From CAZQQN01 sp964549595 (GTDB lineage Bacteria; Bacteroidota; Bacteroidia; CAILMK01; CAYYUA01), in NCBI GenBank assembly GCA_964549595.1, contig CAZJWK010000031.1, positions 1-23,913 on the forward strand: a stretch of 23,913 nucleotides of DNA, written 5' to 3'. How positions within the stretch are numbered: position 1 is the first letter of the stretch; every line of letters begins with the position of its first letter. Below are positions 1 to 7,041 of this stretch, piece by piece. Under the pieces are notes generated by a model. That model made no database searches. It saw only the letters and a program-made list of their open reading frames with translations, and had not been told where the DNA came from. A program made the translations under genes and the position numbers.

Positions 1-64
1 AACCTTTCCTTCTCCTGAAGGGAAATCCAACCCCTCAGAATCACCCTTATTTCAATGGTGTTTC

Positions 65-92
65 TACGGTATTTCTATATATTTCAACCGTA
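65..92. repeat. Spaced inverted repeat TACGGT-N16-ACCGTA
   Basis: TACGGT at 65-70 and its exact complement ACCGTA at 87-92 are separated by 16 AT-rich bases. The half-sites are about 22 bp apart centre to centre, two helical turns, which suits a dimeric regulator. It lies about 100 bp upstream of the paaN promoter. No regulator is identified and a 6-bp repeat can arise by chance. Confidence 0.3.
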
Positions 93-130
93 CTTCCTAT
101 AATCCCCCAACGCCCAAATATCCACAACCT

Positions 131-170
131 TATTACTACGTATTACCACTTGTTACTACGTGTTACCATC
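131..170. repeat. Four-copy 10-bp tandem array upstream of paaN
   Basis: Four consecutive decamers read tattactacg, tattaccact, tgttactacg and tgttaccatc, consensus TRTTACYACN. Copies 1+2 and 3+4 also form a 20-bp duplication with 16 of 20 matches. The 10-bp period puts every copy on the same DNA face. The array ends 24 bp before the -33 element of the paaN promoter, an activator-like position. The rest of 1-130 shows no gene; only an imperfect hairpin at 5-25 and the inverted repeat at 65-92 stand out. Confidence 0.6.
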
Positions 171-193
171 TTAATCGAATGGTAAATTTTTTG

Positions 194-225
194 CTTGAAA
201 TAGCAATCCACAATCCTTACCTTTG
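194..225 (+). promoter_or_regulatory. Bacteroidota-type promoter for paaN
   Basis: CTTG at 194-197 (-33), 20 bp spacer, then TACCTTTG at 218-225, an exact match to the -7 consensus TAnnTTTG. Transcription would begin near 231, leaving a short leader before the ATG at 248. Confidence 0.65.
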
Positions 226-247
226 ATAAAACTAAAAAATTACTTTT

Positions 248-1936
248 ATGGCGCTGTACGAAAAACACCAGGAAGCAATTGAAAAAGCCGTTCAGGCAAA
301 TAGGGAACGGACATTTTACGCCCATTACCCGGAGCATCCGAAAGTTTATGGCAAGGAGAATTCGGAGGAAGGGGAGAAAAATTTTGAGGCCATGAAGGGA
401 CAGCCCTTCCGGGAATTAAAACAGGAAGGGGCTAAAGAATGGGTAGGTGAAGAGGTATCTCCTTACACCCAGGAAAAATTAGGCATTACGTATCCAAAAT
501 TTGATGTTAATACCCTGATTAAAAGTGCCCAAGCAGCTTATGAAGAATGGCGGGATGTGGACTACCGGGAGAGGGCCGGCATTCTGGTAGAGGCGTTAGA
601 AAACATCAAAAACAGGTTTTTTGAGATTGGTTTTGCTACGCAACACACGACCGGACAAGCTTTCATGATGGCATTCCAGGCCTCCGGCCCGCACGGTAAC
701 GATCGCGCATTGGAGGCCATTTCCATGGGCGTGGCTGAAATGGAAAAATTCCCAGATCACGCGCATTGGCATAAACCCATGGGTAAAATGGGCGATGTGC
801 ATGTGGAAAAAGAATGGGAGCCGGTGCCCAAGGGTATTGGTTTGGCCATCGGGGTTTCTACTTTTCCCGTTTGGAACTCGGTGGCGGGTGTTTTCGGTAG
901 CCTGGTAACCGGTAACCCGGTTATCTGGAAGCCGCACCCCATGGCCATTTTACCGGCTGCCATTGAAGTGGCTGAAATCCAAAAAACCTTTGAAGCCCAC
1001 GGTTATAATCCGCAAATTATCCAGCTGGCCCCTGATGAGCCGAAAAAACAGATCACCAAGGATTTAGCCGAACACCCGGATGTGAAGATCATAGACTTTA
1101 CCGGAAGCAAAACATTCGGGGATTACGTGGAAAGCCTGGAACAACAAGGCAAGGTGACCTTTACGGAAAAATCCGGTGTCAATTCCATGATTCTTCATTC
1201 GATGGAGAATACCAAGGAAGCTTTCCAGAATATTGCCTTTTCACTATGTCTTTATTCCGGCCAAATGTGTACCGCACCCCAAAACATCTTTGTGCCTGAA
1301 AGCGGCATTGAAGCCAATGGGGAAAAACTTTCCTTTGATGAGGTCGTACAGAAGTTAACTGAAAGTGTTCAAGGTCTTGTGGACCATCCCAAAATGGGAC
1401 CCGGAACGTTGGGTGCTATTCAAAGCCCTCATACTGAAGAACGTATTAAGAATATCAAACAAAAGTTGAACGGTAATGTAGTGCTTGACTCTAAATCGGT
1501 AGAGCAGGAAGGCTTTGACAATCCCCGAACAGCCACCCCAATGGTGGCTACGGTTGATGCCGGCCAGGAAGATATTTTTGCAGAGGAGCAGTTCGGGCCT
1601 ATTGCTTTGGTAGTAAAGGTCAAAGATGTGGATCATGCCATTGATGTAGCCCAAAAGCTTACCAGGGAAAAAGGCGCCATAACCTGTACTGCTTATACCA
1701 CGGATTCCCATGTCAAGAAGAAGATCAAGCGGGAAATGGGATCCGTTTTTGCCCCCGTTTCTTTCAACTTTGTGGGCCCGGTTTGGGTGAACCTGAATGT
1801 GGCGTTTTCGGATGTTCACCTTACCGGCGGCAATCCGGCTGGAAATGCGGGGTTTTCCAACCCCGAGTTTCTTCAGAAACGGTTTGTCTGGGTCGGCCAT
1901 AAAGAGGTTGTTCCCGGTGATGAAAGTGAAGGCTGA
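248..1936 (+). CDS. paaN: PaaN-type aldehyde dehydrogenase (phenylacetate degradation family)
   Basis: 562 residues, usual length for the PaaN family: aldehyde dehydrogenase-fold proteins related to the dehydrogenase half of PaaZ but without its C-terminal hydratase domain. In phenylacetyl-CoA catabolism this family is linked to oxidation of the ring-opened semialdehyde. Visible motifs: FPVWNS (206-211), substrate/cofactor loop VIWKPHP with Lys228, FTGS (284-287), Glu307 in TEKSG, and the catalytic cysteine Cys341 in GQMCTAPQ. The N-terminal about 85 residues are the family-specific extension. ATG at 248 follows a well-placed promoter. No other paa gene is in the window, so the gene is isolated here unless relatives lie to the left. 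Substrate is inferred from the family; a different CoA-linked semialdehyde is possible. Confidence 0.88.
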   Translation: MALYEKHQEAIEKAVQANRERTFYAHYPEHPKVYGKENSEEGEKNFEAMKGQPFRELKQEGAKEWVGEEVSPYTQEKLGITYPKFDVNTLIKSAQAAYEEWRDVDYRERAGILVEALENIKNRFFEIGFATQHTTGQAFMMAFQASGPHGNDRALEAISMGVAEMEKFPDHAHWHKPMGKMGDVHVEKEWEPVPKGIGLAIGVSTFPVWNSVAGVFGSLVTGNPVIWKPHPMAILPAAIEVAEIQKTFEAHGYNPQIIQLAPDEPKKQITKDLAEHPDVKIIDFTGSKTFGDYVESLEQQGKVTFTEKSGVNSMILHSMENTKEAFQNIAFSLCLYSGQMCTAPQNIFVPESGIEANGEKLSFDEVVQKLTESVQGLVDHPKMGPGTLGAIQSPHTEERIKNIKQKLNGNVVLDSKSVEQEGFDNPRTATPMVATVDAGQEDIFAEEQFGPIALVVKVKDVDHAIDVAQKLTREKGAITCTAYTTDSHVKKKIKREMGSVFAPVSFNFVGPVWVNLNVAFSDVHLTGGNPAGNAGFSNPEFLQKRFVWVGHKEVVPGDESEG

Positions 1937-1962
1937 ATTTTGAATATTCATCATTAGTCAAT

Positions 1963-1991
1963 AAAAGGGTGGCCTCGGTCACCCTTTTTTT
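1963..1991. terminator. Bidirectional intrinsic terminator
   Basis: An 11-bp stem (1963-1973 with 1978-1988, one G-U pair) closes a 4-base loop. It has A's on its left side and a T run to 1991 on its right, so it can work on both strands. It sits 26 bp after the paaN stop, and the stop codon of the convergent Nudix gene (1979-1981) lies in the loop/right arm. Confidence 0.8.
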
Positions 1992-2449
1992 GTGGATTGC
2001 AATTTTTCAGCGACCGCTTTATCCGCTGGAAAGGTGAGGTAGTCGGGTTTTAAGTCGGAAATGAATACCCATTCGTGCCAAACTTGATTGGTTTCTTTTA
2101 AACTTTGCAATTTTTTTTCGCCGAGGTTTAAAGTTTTAAGGGATTTTTCGTTTTCAGAGTGAACCGCGTAATAAAGCACCACAACCTGTTCTTCTTTCCG
2201 GAAATGGTTTCTTACCACAAAATCAGGTGTATAAAAAAGCTCGCCAACGTTGATGGCAAGGTTTAACTCTTCTTTGAATTCCCTTTCAAGGCATTCTGTG
2301 GGTTTTTCTCCAAGCTGAAGCCCTCCGCCCGGAAATTTCGTAAAGGCGAATGAACGTAAGTATTCATGGGAAATAAGGACATGTGAGCGGTGAATTAGCA
2401 GCCCGTAAGTCCTTATATGAAAGTGTGTAAGAGGAGGAAAATCATCCAT
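1979..2449 (-). CDS. Nudix hydrolase
   Basis: 156 residues. The Nudix box is complete at residues 42-64 (G-x5-E-x7-REF-x-EEL-N-L) except that the usual Gly of the last segment is Asn63. The acidic REFKEE core that binds the divalent metals and cleaves nucleoside-diphosphate-X bonds is intact. The substrate cannot be told from sequence. The ATG at 2449 is preferred over an upstream TTG at 2476 because a consensus -7 box at 2481-2488 puts transcription start near 2475, too late for the TTG. The gene is monocistronic, converges on paaN and shares its terminator. Confidence 0.85.
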   Translation of the reverse strand: MDDFPPLTHFHIRTYGLLIHRSHVLISHEYLRSFAFTKFPGGGLQLGEKPTECLEREFKEELNLAINVGELFYTPDFVVRNHFRKEEQVVVLYYAVHSENEKSLKTLNLGEKKLQSLKETNQVWHEWVFISDLKPDYLTFPADKAVAEKLQSTKKG

Positions 2450-2480
2450 TTTGAATAGGCTAAAGGTTTTTAACAAGCAA

Positions 2481-2488
2481 CAAATTTA
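2481..2488 (-). promoter_or_regulatory. -7 element for the Nudix gene
   Basis: Minus strand reads TAAATTTG, an exact TAnnTTTG. No good TTG lies at the -33 position. It implies a leader of about 25 nt to the ATG at 2449. Confidence 0.45.
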
Positions 2489-2519
2489 AAACTGTTGGCT
2501 ACATGAGGTTGGTATTATG

Positions 2520-2552
2520 TTGGGCTAATGAACTGGATTATTTGTATTTTTG
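2520..2552 (+). promoter_or_regulatory. Promoter for the 151-residue hypothetical gene
   Basis: TTG at 2520-2522 and TATTTTTG at 2545-2552 (exact TAnnTTTG) with a 22-bp spacer, slightly long. Predicted start near 2558 excludes a start at 2528 and favours the ATG at 2585. Confidence 0.45.
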
Positions 2553-2584
2553 TCTTTTTAATGATAAGCAATATTAAAAGCGCA

Positions 2585-3040
2585 ATGAATGATTTAGAGC
2601 ATATCCTTGTGATTGGGGACAATTTTGGCAAACAATTGCCTAACAGGGATCAAGTGCTTGAAAAGATATATGATTTCATGCGGGCTTTATCAGAAAAAAA
2701 TCCGGATGAGGCTGAGAAGTTGGTGATAACGCATTCAATGGATGAGTTCAGGTGGCATTTAGACCAACTTTTGAGGCCTTATTGGCGGGAAATGGCCAAT
2801 GAAAATCCTGATCCGGCCGGAGATTTATCCTTAGCAATTTCCGATCCCCATTTCATCAAAGAAAAAGATTCCAGACCCGAGTTTAGTAATAACGATTTCA
2901 ATTTATCGGAGAACGAAAAGGTATCCATCCGTGTAGCCATTAAGGGGGAAGTGATACCGGTTTACCTTTATTTTTCTGTTCAAAAATTTGATGAGATTTT
3001 TTTCTTAAAACTGAATGCGCCATTCAAAAAATTTTGGTAA
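2585..3040 (+). CDS. Hypothetical protein, 151 aa
   Basis: I do not recognise this family. From the ATG at 2585 it encodes 151 residues with no signal peptide or membrane segment. The first two thirds look helical and charged (DQVLEKIYDFMRALSEKNPD onward); the last third alternates polar and hydrophobic residues like beta strands (KVSIRVAIKGEVIPVYLYFS) and ends FKKFW. An open frame extends to 2528 and would add a hydrophobic N-terminus, but that stretch overlaps a consensus -7 element and is probably promoter DNA. It precedes rsfS by 76 bp on the same strand and could be co-transcribed. The mixed helix/strand layout might suit an NTF2-like fold, but that is only a guess. Confidence 0.6.
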   Translation: MNDLEHILVIGDNFGKQLPNRDQVLEKIYDFMRALSEKNPDEAEKLVITHSMDEFRWHLDQLLRPYWREMANENPDPAGDLSLAISDPHFIKEKDSRPEFSNNDFNLSENEKVSIRVAIKGEVIPVYLYFSVQKFDEIFFLKLNAPFKKFW

Positions 3041-3116
3041 TCAGACAAAGTGACATGAACCTCATATTTAAATTCGTGTTTTGTTGACTAAAGCCATGAA
3101 CAAAAAAGCCATGTGA

Positions 3117-3500
3117 ATGACAAAAGCACTGGAAACTTTTGAGGAGAAAGCTTCCATAATACAGGTTATCATAAGGGCATTACAGAAAAAGCATGCCCAA
3201 TCAATTGTCTCACTGGATATCAGCCATATAGACAATGCACCCACTGATTCCTTTGTCATTTGTCACGGTGGATCTGATCGCCAGGTGGAAGCCATAGCCC
3301 ATGAAGTGGAAAGCCAAGTAAAAACCATAAATGCGGAAAAACCCTACCACCGGGAAGGCTTTGACAATAAGGAATGGATTTTGCTTGATTACGTAAACGT
3401 GGTTGTGCACATATTTCAAGAACAGAAAAGAGATTTTTATGCCCTGGAAGATTTATGGGGCGATGCAAAAATTGAGCATTTTCAAAGCGAGGAAAAATAA
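3117..3500 (+). CDS. rsfS: Ribosome silencing factor RsfS (Iojap/RsfS family)
   Basis: 127 residues, normal for the family. RsfS binds ribosomal protein uL14 and blocks joining of the 30S and 50S subunits, lowering translation in stationary phase or starvation. Family landmarks: IVSLDISHIDNAPTDSFVIC near residues 29-48, the CHGGSDRQVEAIAHEVE segment, and the C-terminal signature EWILLDYVNVVVHIF followed by FYALEDLWGDA. The start is fixed: TGA is the in-frame triplet immediately before ATG 3117. That TGA also ends a 6-codon upstream reading frame. ftsH starts 31 bp downstream, an arrangement I recall as common in Bacteroidota, which suggests one transcript. Confidence 0.93.
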   Translation: MTKALETFEEKASIIQVIIRALQKKHAQSIVSLDISHIDNAPTDSFVICHGGSDRQVEAIAHEVESQVKTINAEKPYHREGFDNKEWILLDYVNVVVHIFQEQKRDFYALEDLWGDAKIEHFQSEEK

Positions 3501-3517
3501 TCAAATACCGAAAAGTT

Positions 3518-3522
3518 GGAGG
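3518..3522 (+). promoter_or_regulatory. Shine-Dalgarno site of ftsH
   Basis: GGAGG, nine bases before ATG 3532. Such a strong site is uncommon among genes of this window and decides the ftsH start over an open frame reaching back to 3403 inside rsfS. Confidence 0.7.
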
Positions 3523-3531
3523 TTTTTTAAC

Positions 3532-5766
3532 ATGGATGAAAATAACCAAAATCCTGAAAATCAAGGGAACAATCAGAATAGCAACCAAAATAAGGGCAAT
3601 AAGCCAAAATTTAGTTTCTATTGGATTTACCTGGTGATTGCCTTGGTTTTCATCGTCATTGCCTTCTTTCCACGGAATTTTGCTAAGGAAACCCAGTGGA
3701 TGGAAGTAAAAAAGATGATCAAGAAAGATCATGTGGAAAAGTTTAAGGTCATCAATAAAGAATTTGCGCATGTTTTTCTAAAAAAAGAAGCCCTTGACAA
3801 TGAGTTGCATAAAGGCTTGAAAGATGATCTTTTCTTCAACCCGGAAGAAGGTCCGCATTATAAGCTTACCATTGGTAGTGCTCAATCATTTGAAAAAAAG
3901 GTAGAAGAAGCCCGGCAACAATACCTTGGTGAAGGAGAAGAATTACCCATTGACTATGAAAACCGCCAATACTGGGGCCGTGAACTTTTAGGCTGGTTAA
4001 TCCCGATTGGGCTTGTGGTATTGCTGTGGTTTTTCATGATTCGCAGGATGAGTGGGGGAGGTGCCGGTAGCCAGATATTTAATATCGGTAAAAGCAAAGC
4101 CACCCTTCTGGATAAGGATACAAAAGTGAATGTAACCTTTGACGATGTAGCCGGTTTACAGGAAGCCAAGGTAGAGGTAATGGAAGTGGTGGACTTTCTC
4201 AAGCACCCGAAGAAGTATACCGATTTAGGAGGTAAAATCCCCAAAGGCGTTTTATTGGTTGGCCCGCCGGGAACGGGTAAGACCCTGCTTGCGAAAGCGG
4301 TGGCGGGTGAAGCCAATGTCCCGTTTTTCTCCATTTCAGGTTCGGATTTCGTTGAAATGTTTGTGGGTGTTGGAGCCTCCCGCGTGAGGGACCTATTCAA
4401 ACAGGCGAAGGAAAAGGCACCCTGCATTGTTTTTATTGACGAGATCGATGCCATTGGCCGTCAACGCGGTAAAAATATGATGGGTGGCGGCAACGATGAA
4501 AGGGAAAATACCCTTAATCAGCTCCTCAGTGAAATGGATGGCTTTAGCACGAATAACGGCGTGATTTTAATGGCAGCCACTAACCGCCCGGATGTGCTGG
4601 ATCCTGCCCTTTTAAGACCGGGAAGGTTTGACCGCCAGATTTCTATAGACAAACCTGATATCATTGGGCGGGAAGAAATTTTCAATGTCCATCTTAAAAA
4701 CTTAAAAATTGAAGAAGGGGAAGTGGATCCCAAAAAGCTGGCTCATCAGACGCCTGGTTTTGCGGGTGCTGAAATTGCCAATATCTGCAATGAGGCTGCT
4801 TTGAATTCTGCGAGAAAAAATAAAAACTCTGTAGATATGGAGGATTTCCAGGATGCCATTGATCGTGTTATTGGTGGCCTGGAAAAGAAAAATAAGCTTA
4901 TATCCCCCGAAGAAAAAGAAATTGTGGCTTACCATGAAGCGGGCCATGCCGTGGTAGGTTGGTTCCTTAAACATGCTTCGCCATTGCTGAAGGTCTCCAT
5001 TGTGCCAAGAGGCACCGCTGCCTTAGGTTATGCCCAATACCTGCCTAAAGAACAATACCTTTATACCAAGGAACAATTGCTTGACAGTATTTGCATGGCA
5101 CTTGGCGGGCGTGTAGCCGAAGATATTAAGTTCGGACGTATTTCCACGGGAGCCCAGAATGACCTCGAGCGTGTGACCAAAATTGCCTATGACATGATTA
5201 CGGTCTATGGCATGAATGAGCGGCTCGGTAATTTATCCTATGTGGATCATCAGGGAGAATACAGTTTTAAGAAACCTTACTCGGATGAAACGGCTGAATT
5301 GATCGATGGAGAGGTACGGAAGCTCATAAATGATGCCTACCAAAGAACCAAGGATTTGCTGAACGAAAAAGTTGATGGACTGGAAAAGGTTGCTCAGGCC
5401 TTATTAGAAAAAGAAATTATTTATAAGAATGATCTTGAGGAAATGTTGGGACCAAGGCCTTTTGAGGAAAAGCAGCTATATGATAAATATTTCGAGAAGA
5501 ATCAGAAGCTTCAGCAACAAATAGAAGAGCAAAAAGAACGAATACAACAGGGTAGGGAAACTGACCAGGGCGAAGAGGGAGCATCTTCTGAGGAAAGCCC
5601 TGAAAGTGAGTCAAGCCCTGAAAATGATCAACAATCTGTTGACGGTCAGCCGGATCAGCAATTATCAGAAAATGGCAAAGGCCAATACCCGGGCAAAAAT
5701 GAGGACGGGGCAAGCGAAGAAGAGGCGGCTTCTAAGGATGATAAGCGGAATAATGACAAGGGTTAA
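3532..5766 (+). CDS. ftsH: ATP-dependent zinc metalloprotease FtsH
   Basis: 744 residues. A membrane-anchored hexameric AAA+ protease that degrades misfolded membrane proteins and regulators. Order: Asn/Gln-rich cytosolic N-terminus (1-27), membrane helix about 29-46, periplasmic domain, second helix about 152-170, AAA module with Walker A GPPGTGKT (244-251), Walker B CIVFIDEID (298-306) and the second region of homology with RPGRFDRQI (362-370), then the M41 peptidase domain with zinc motif HEAGH (468-472) and third ligand Asp544. All catalytic residues are present. After about residue 650 comes a Gln-rich coiled segment and a tail of some 70 residues rich in Glu, Ser, Asp and Gln, unlike enterobacterial FtsH. 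Start chosen at ATG 3532 because of GGAGG nine bases upstream. The stop codon overlaps that of the convergent C40 peptidase gene. Confidence 0.97.
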   Translation: MDENNQNPENQGNNQNSNQNKGNKPKFSFYWIYLVIALVFIVIAFFPRNFAKETQWMEVKKMIKKDHVEKFKVINKEFAHVFLKKEALDNELHKGLKDDLFFNPEEGPHYKLTIGSAQSFEKKVEEARQQYLGEGEELPIDYENRQYWGRELLGWLIPIGLVVLLWFFMIRRMSGGGAGSQIFNIGKSKATLLDKDTKVNVTFDDVAGLQEAKVEVMEVVDFLKHPKKYTDLGGKIPKGVLLVGPPGTGKTLLAKAVAGEANVPFFSISGSDFVEMFVGVGASRVRDLFKQAKEKAPCIVFIDEIDAIGRQRGKNMMGGGNDERENTLNQLLSEMDGFSTNNGVILMAATNRPDVLDPALLRPGRFDRQISIDKPDIIGREEIFNVHLKNLKIEEGEVDPKKLAHQTPGFAGAEIANICNEAALNSARKNKNSVDMEDFQDAIDRVIGGLEKKNKLISPEEKEIVAYHEAGHAVVGWFLKHASPLLKVSIVPRGTAALGYAQYLPKEQYLYTKEQLLDSICMALGGRVAEDIKFGRISTGAQNDLERVTKIAYDMITVYGMNERLGNLSYVDHQGEYSFKKPYSDETAELIDGEVRKLINDAYQRTKDLLNEKVDGLEKVAQALLEKEIIYKNDLEEMLGPRPFEEKQLYDKYFEKNQKLQQQIEEQKERIQQGRETDQGEEGASSEESPESESSPENDQQSVDGQPDQQLSENGKGQYPGKNEDGASEEEAASKDDKRNNDKG

Positions 5767-6530
5767 AAATAACGCCTGATACCAGCCAGTTGATGCGTAT
5801 ATTGTTTTAAATCATCATTCCAGATGCCATTCTCGTCTATTTGGTCACTTCTGACTTTCCCGGAGGCATGTATAATGGCTTTGGGGTTTTTTATGAATCC
5901 GGAATGTATGATGTTGCCTTTCTCATTTTCAAAAAAGGCCAAGTCACCGGTTTGAGATTCTTCCAATTTTTTGACCGGCCGGCCTTCATTTATCTGATCC
6001 TTTGCATCCCTGGAAATGTTTTTGTTACTGTATCTGAGTAATATTTGAGTAAAACCCGAACAATCAATGCCATAACTACTGCGTCCGCCCCACAGGTATG
6101 GCGTTCCCAAAAACCGGTTGGCTATTTCCAGGCAGTTTCCCGGATCATCTGAAACCTCAAAGGGGGGTGAATCCACTTGAAAAGTCCACCCTTTTAAAAA
6201 GCAATTTTCGCCATCGTAAAAGGGCAAGGGAGTCCCTAATCCCAAATAAAACCGGCTATATGGGTTATGAACCCTTTGAAAAGGCTGGCTTACCAGGTAT
6301 TTCTTATGGCCTTTTTCCGGGAAATCAGAATCTTCAGTAAGAGGCATTAAATCCCGGCAAAAAATCCAGCCCTCATACCCATCGTAATTCATGACTATTT
6401 GATGCCAATTTGCACGGGAAGTTCGGATGGAAAAGGTTTCCCCGAATAACAAAGTAGTGACCATCTGGGAAGCCTCCGAAGAATCTTCCCTTACCGGTAA
6501 GAATGGGTAATTACAAATGCCGTAGCCCAT
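5763..6530 (-). CDS. NlpC/P60 (C40) family cysteine peptidase with SH3-like region
   Basis: 255 residues. Probably a cell-wall peptidase cleaving gamma-D-Glu-diaminoacid bonds in peptidoglycan or its fragments. Residues 10-130 look like bacterial SH3-type segments (NWHQIVMNYDGYEGWIFCRD is typical). The C-terminal NlpC/P60 domain has the nucleophile Cys157 in GIDCSGF, preceded by GTPYLWGGRS, with His209 (NIIHSG) as the catalytic His and a further His at 221 (IIHASG). The layout resembles the dipeptidyl-peptidase VI / YkfC type that trims muropeptides. There is no obvious signal peptide, so it may act on recycled muropeptides in the cytoplasm or use an unrecognised export route. Its TAA overlaps the ftsH stop and no terminator lies between them. 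Confidence 0.88.
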   Translation of the reverse strand: MGYGICNYPFLPVREDSSEASQMVTTLLFGETFSIRTSRANWHQIVMNYDGYEGWIFCRDLMPLTEDSDFPEKGHKKYLVSQPFQRVHNPYSRFYLGLGTPLPFYDGENCFLKGWTFQVDSPPFEVSDDPGNCLEIANRFLGTPYLWGGRSSYGIDCSGFTQILLRYSNKNISRDAKDQINEGRPVKKLEESQTGDLAFFENEKGNIIHSGFIKNPKAIIHASGKVRSDQIDENGIWNDDLKQYTHQLAGIRRYF

Positions 6531-6606
6531 TTGCCAAAATAAAAAGGTTGCCGGAAAACCCCGTAATAATCGATTGCAGGGTTTATGCCCTTACTAAAAT
6601 GCTACC

Positions 6607-6954
6607 TTATTCCAAGTGTAATTGTTCCTTTTTGGCCAGTAATTCTTCCTCTGATTCTCTTCGGTCCGGGTCATCCACGCAACAATCCACGGGACATACG
6701 GCTGCGCATTGAGGTTCCTCGTGAAATCCAACGCATTCCGTACATTTATCCGGAACAATGTAATATATCTCGTCTGAAATGGGCTCGAACCTCTGACTGG
6801 CATCAATTTTCTGGCCATTGTATTCAATGGTCCCTTCCAGGTTGGTCCCATCCTGGAAAGACCATTCGGTTCCCGGCTCATAAATGGCATTATTCGGACA
6901 TTCTGGTTCGCAAGCGCCACAATTTATACACTCTTCCGTGATTATTATAGCCAT
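6607..6954 (-). CDS. 4Fe-4S dicluster ferredoxin
   Basis: 115 residues. Two iron-sulfur motifs: Cys9-x2-Cys12-x2-Cys15-x3-Cys19-Pro, and Cys71-x2-Cys74-x8-Cys83-x3-Cys87-Pro. The 8-residue spacing in the second motif and the insert between clusters resemble the YfhL/Alvin-type ferredoxins. It is a small soluble electron carrier; partners cannot be read from sequence. ATG 6954 is chosen over an open frame to 7143 because the protein starts right at the ferredoxin fold (MAIIITEECINCG) and a consensus -7 box lies 38 bp upstream. It is divergent from the acyl-CoA reductase gene (87-bp gap), a neighbour I recall as conserved in Bacteroidota, so the two may share a redox pathway. Confidence 0.92.
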   Translation of the reverse strand: MAIIITEECINCGACEPECPNNAIYEPGTEWSFQDGTNLEGTIEYNGQKIDASQRFEPISDEIYYIVPDKCTECVGFHEEPQCAAVCPVDCCVDDPDRRESEEELLAKKEQLHLE

Positions 6955-6991
6955 AAAACGGTAATTTTTAATTTTGTCACCTTTAGATAAA

Positions 6992-6999
6992 CAAAGGTA
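6992..6999 (-). promoter_or_regulatory. -7 element for the ferredoxin gene
   Basis: Minus strand reads TACCTTTG, an exact TAnnTTTG, with an A/T-only upstream region and no TTG at -33. An inverted repeat ACCTTT/AAAGGT (6979-6984 and 6993-6998) overlaps it and could be an operator. Confidence 0.5.
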
Positions 7000-7041
7000 A
7001 AAAAAAATTGTTTTGCTTTTTTTATTAAATTCCTGTGAAGT

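Noticed and set aside
1355..1954. 199-codon minus-strand open frame inside paaN
   Set aside because: Antisense shadow of a clear aldehyde dehydrogenase gene, with no family match or promoter.
2528..2584. Hydrophobic N-terminus on the 151-residue hypothetical protein
   Set aside because: The stretch contains an exact TAnnTTTG box; the apparent signal-like peptide is probably translated promoter DNA.
3403..3531. N-terminal extension of ftsH into rsfS
   Set aside because: It lacks FtsH-like sequence, and a strong GGAGG nine bases before ATG 3532 fixes the start.
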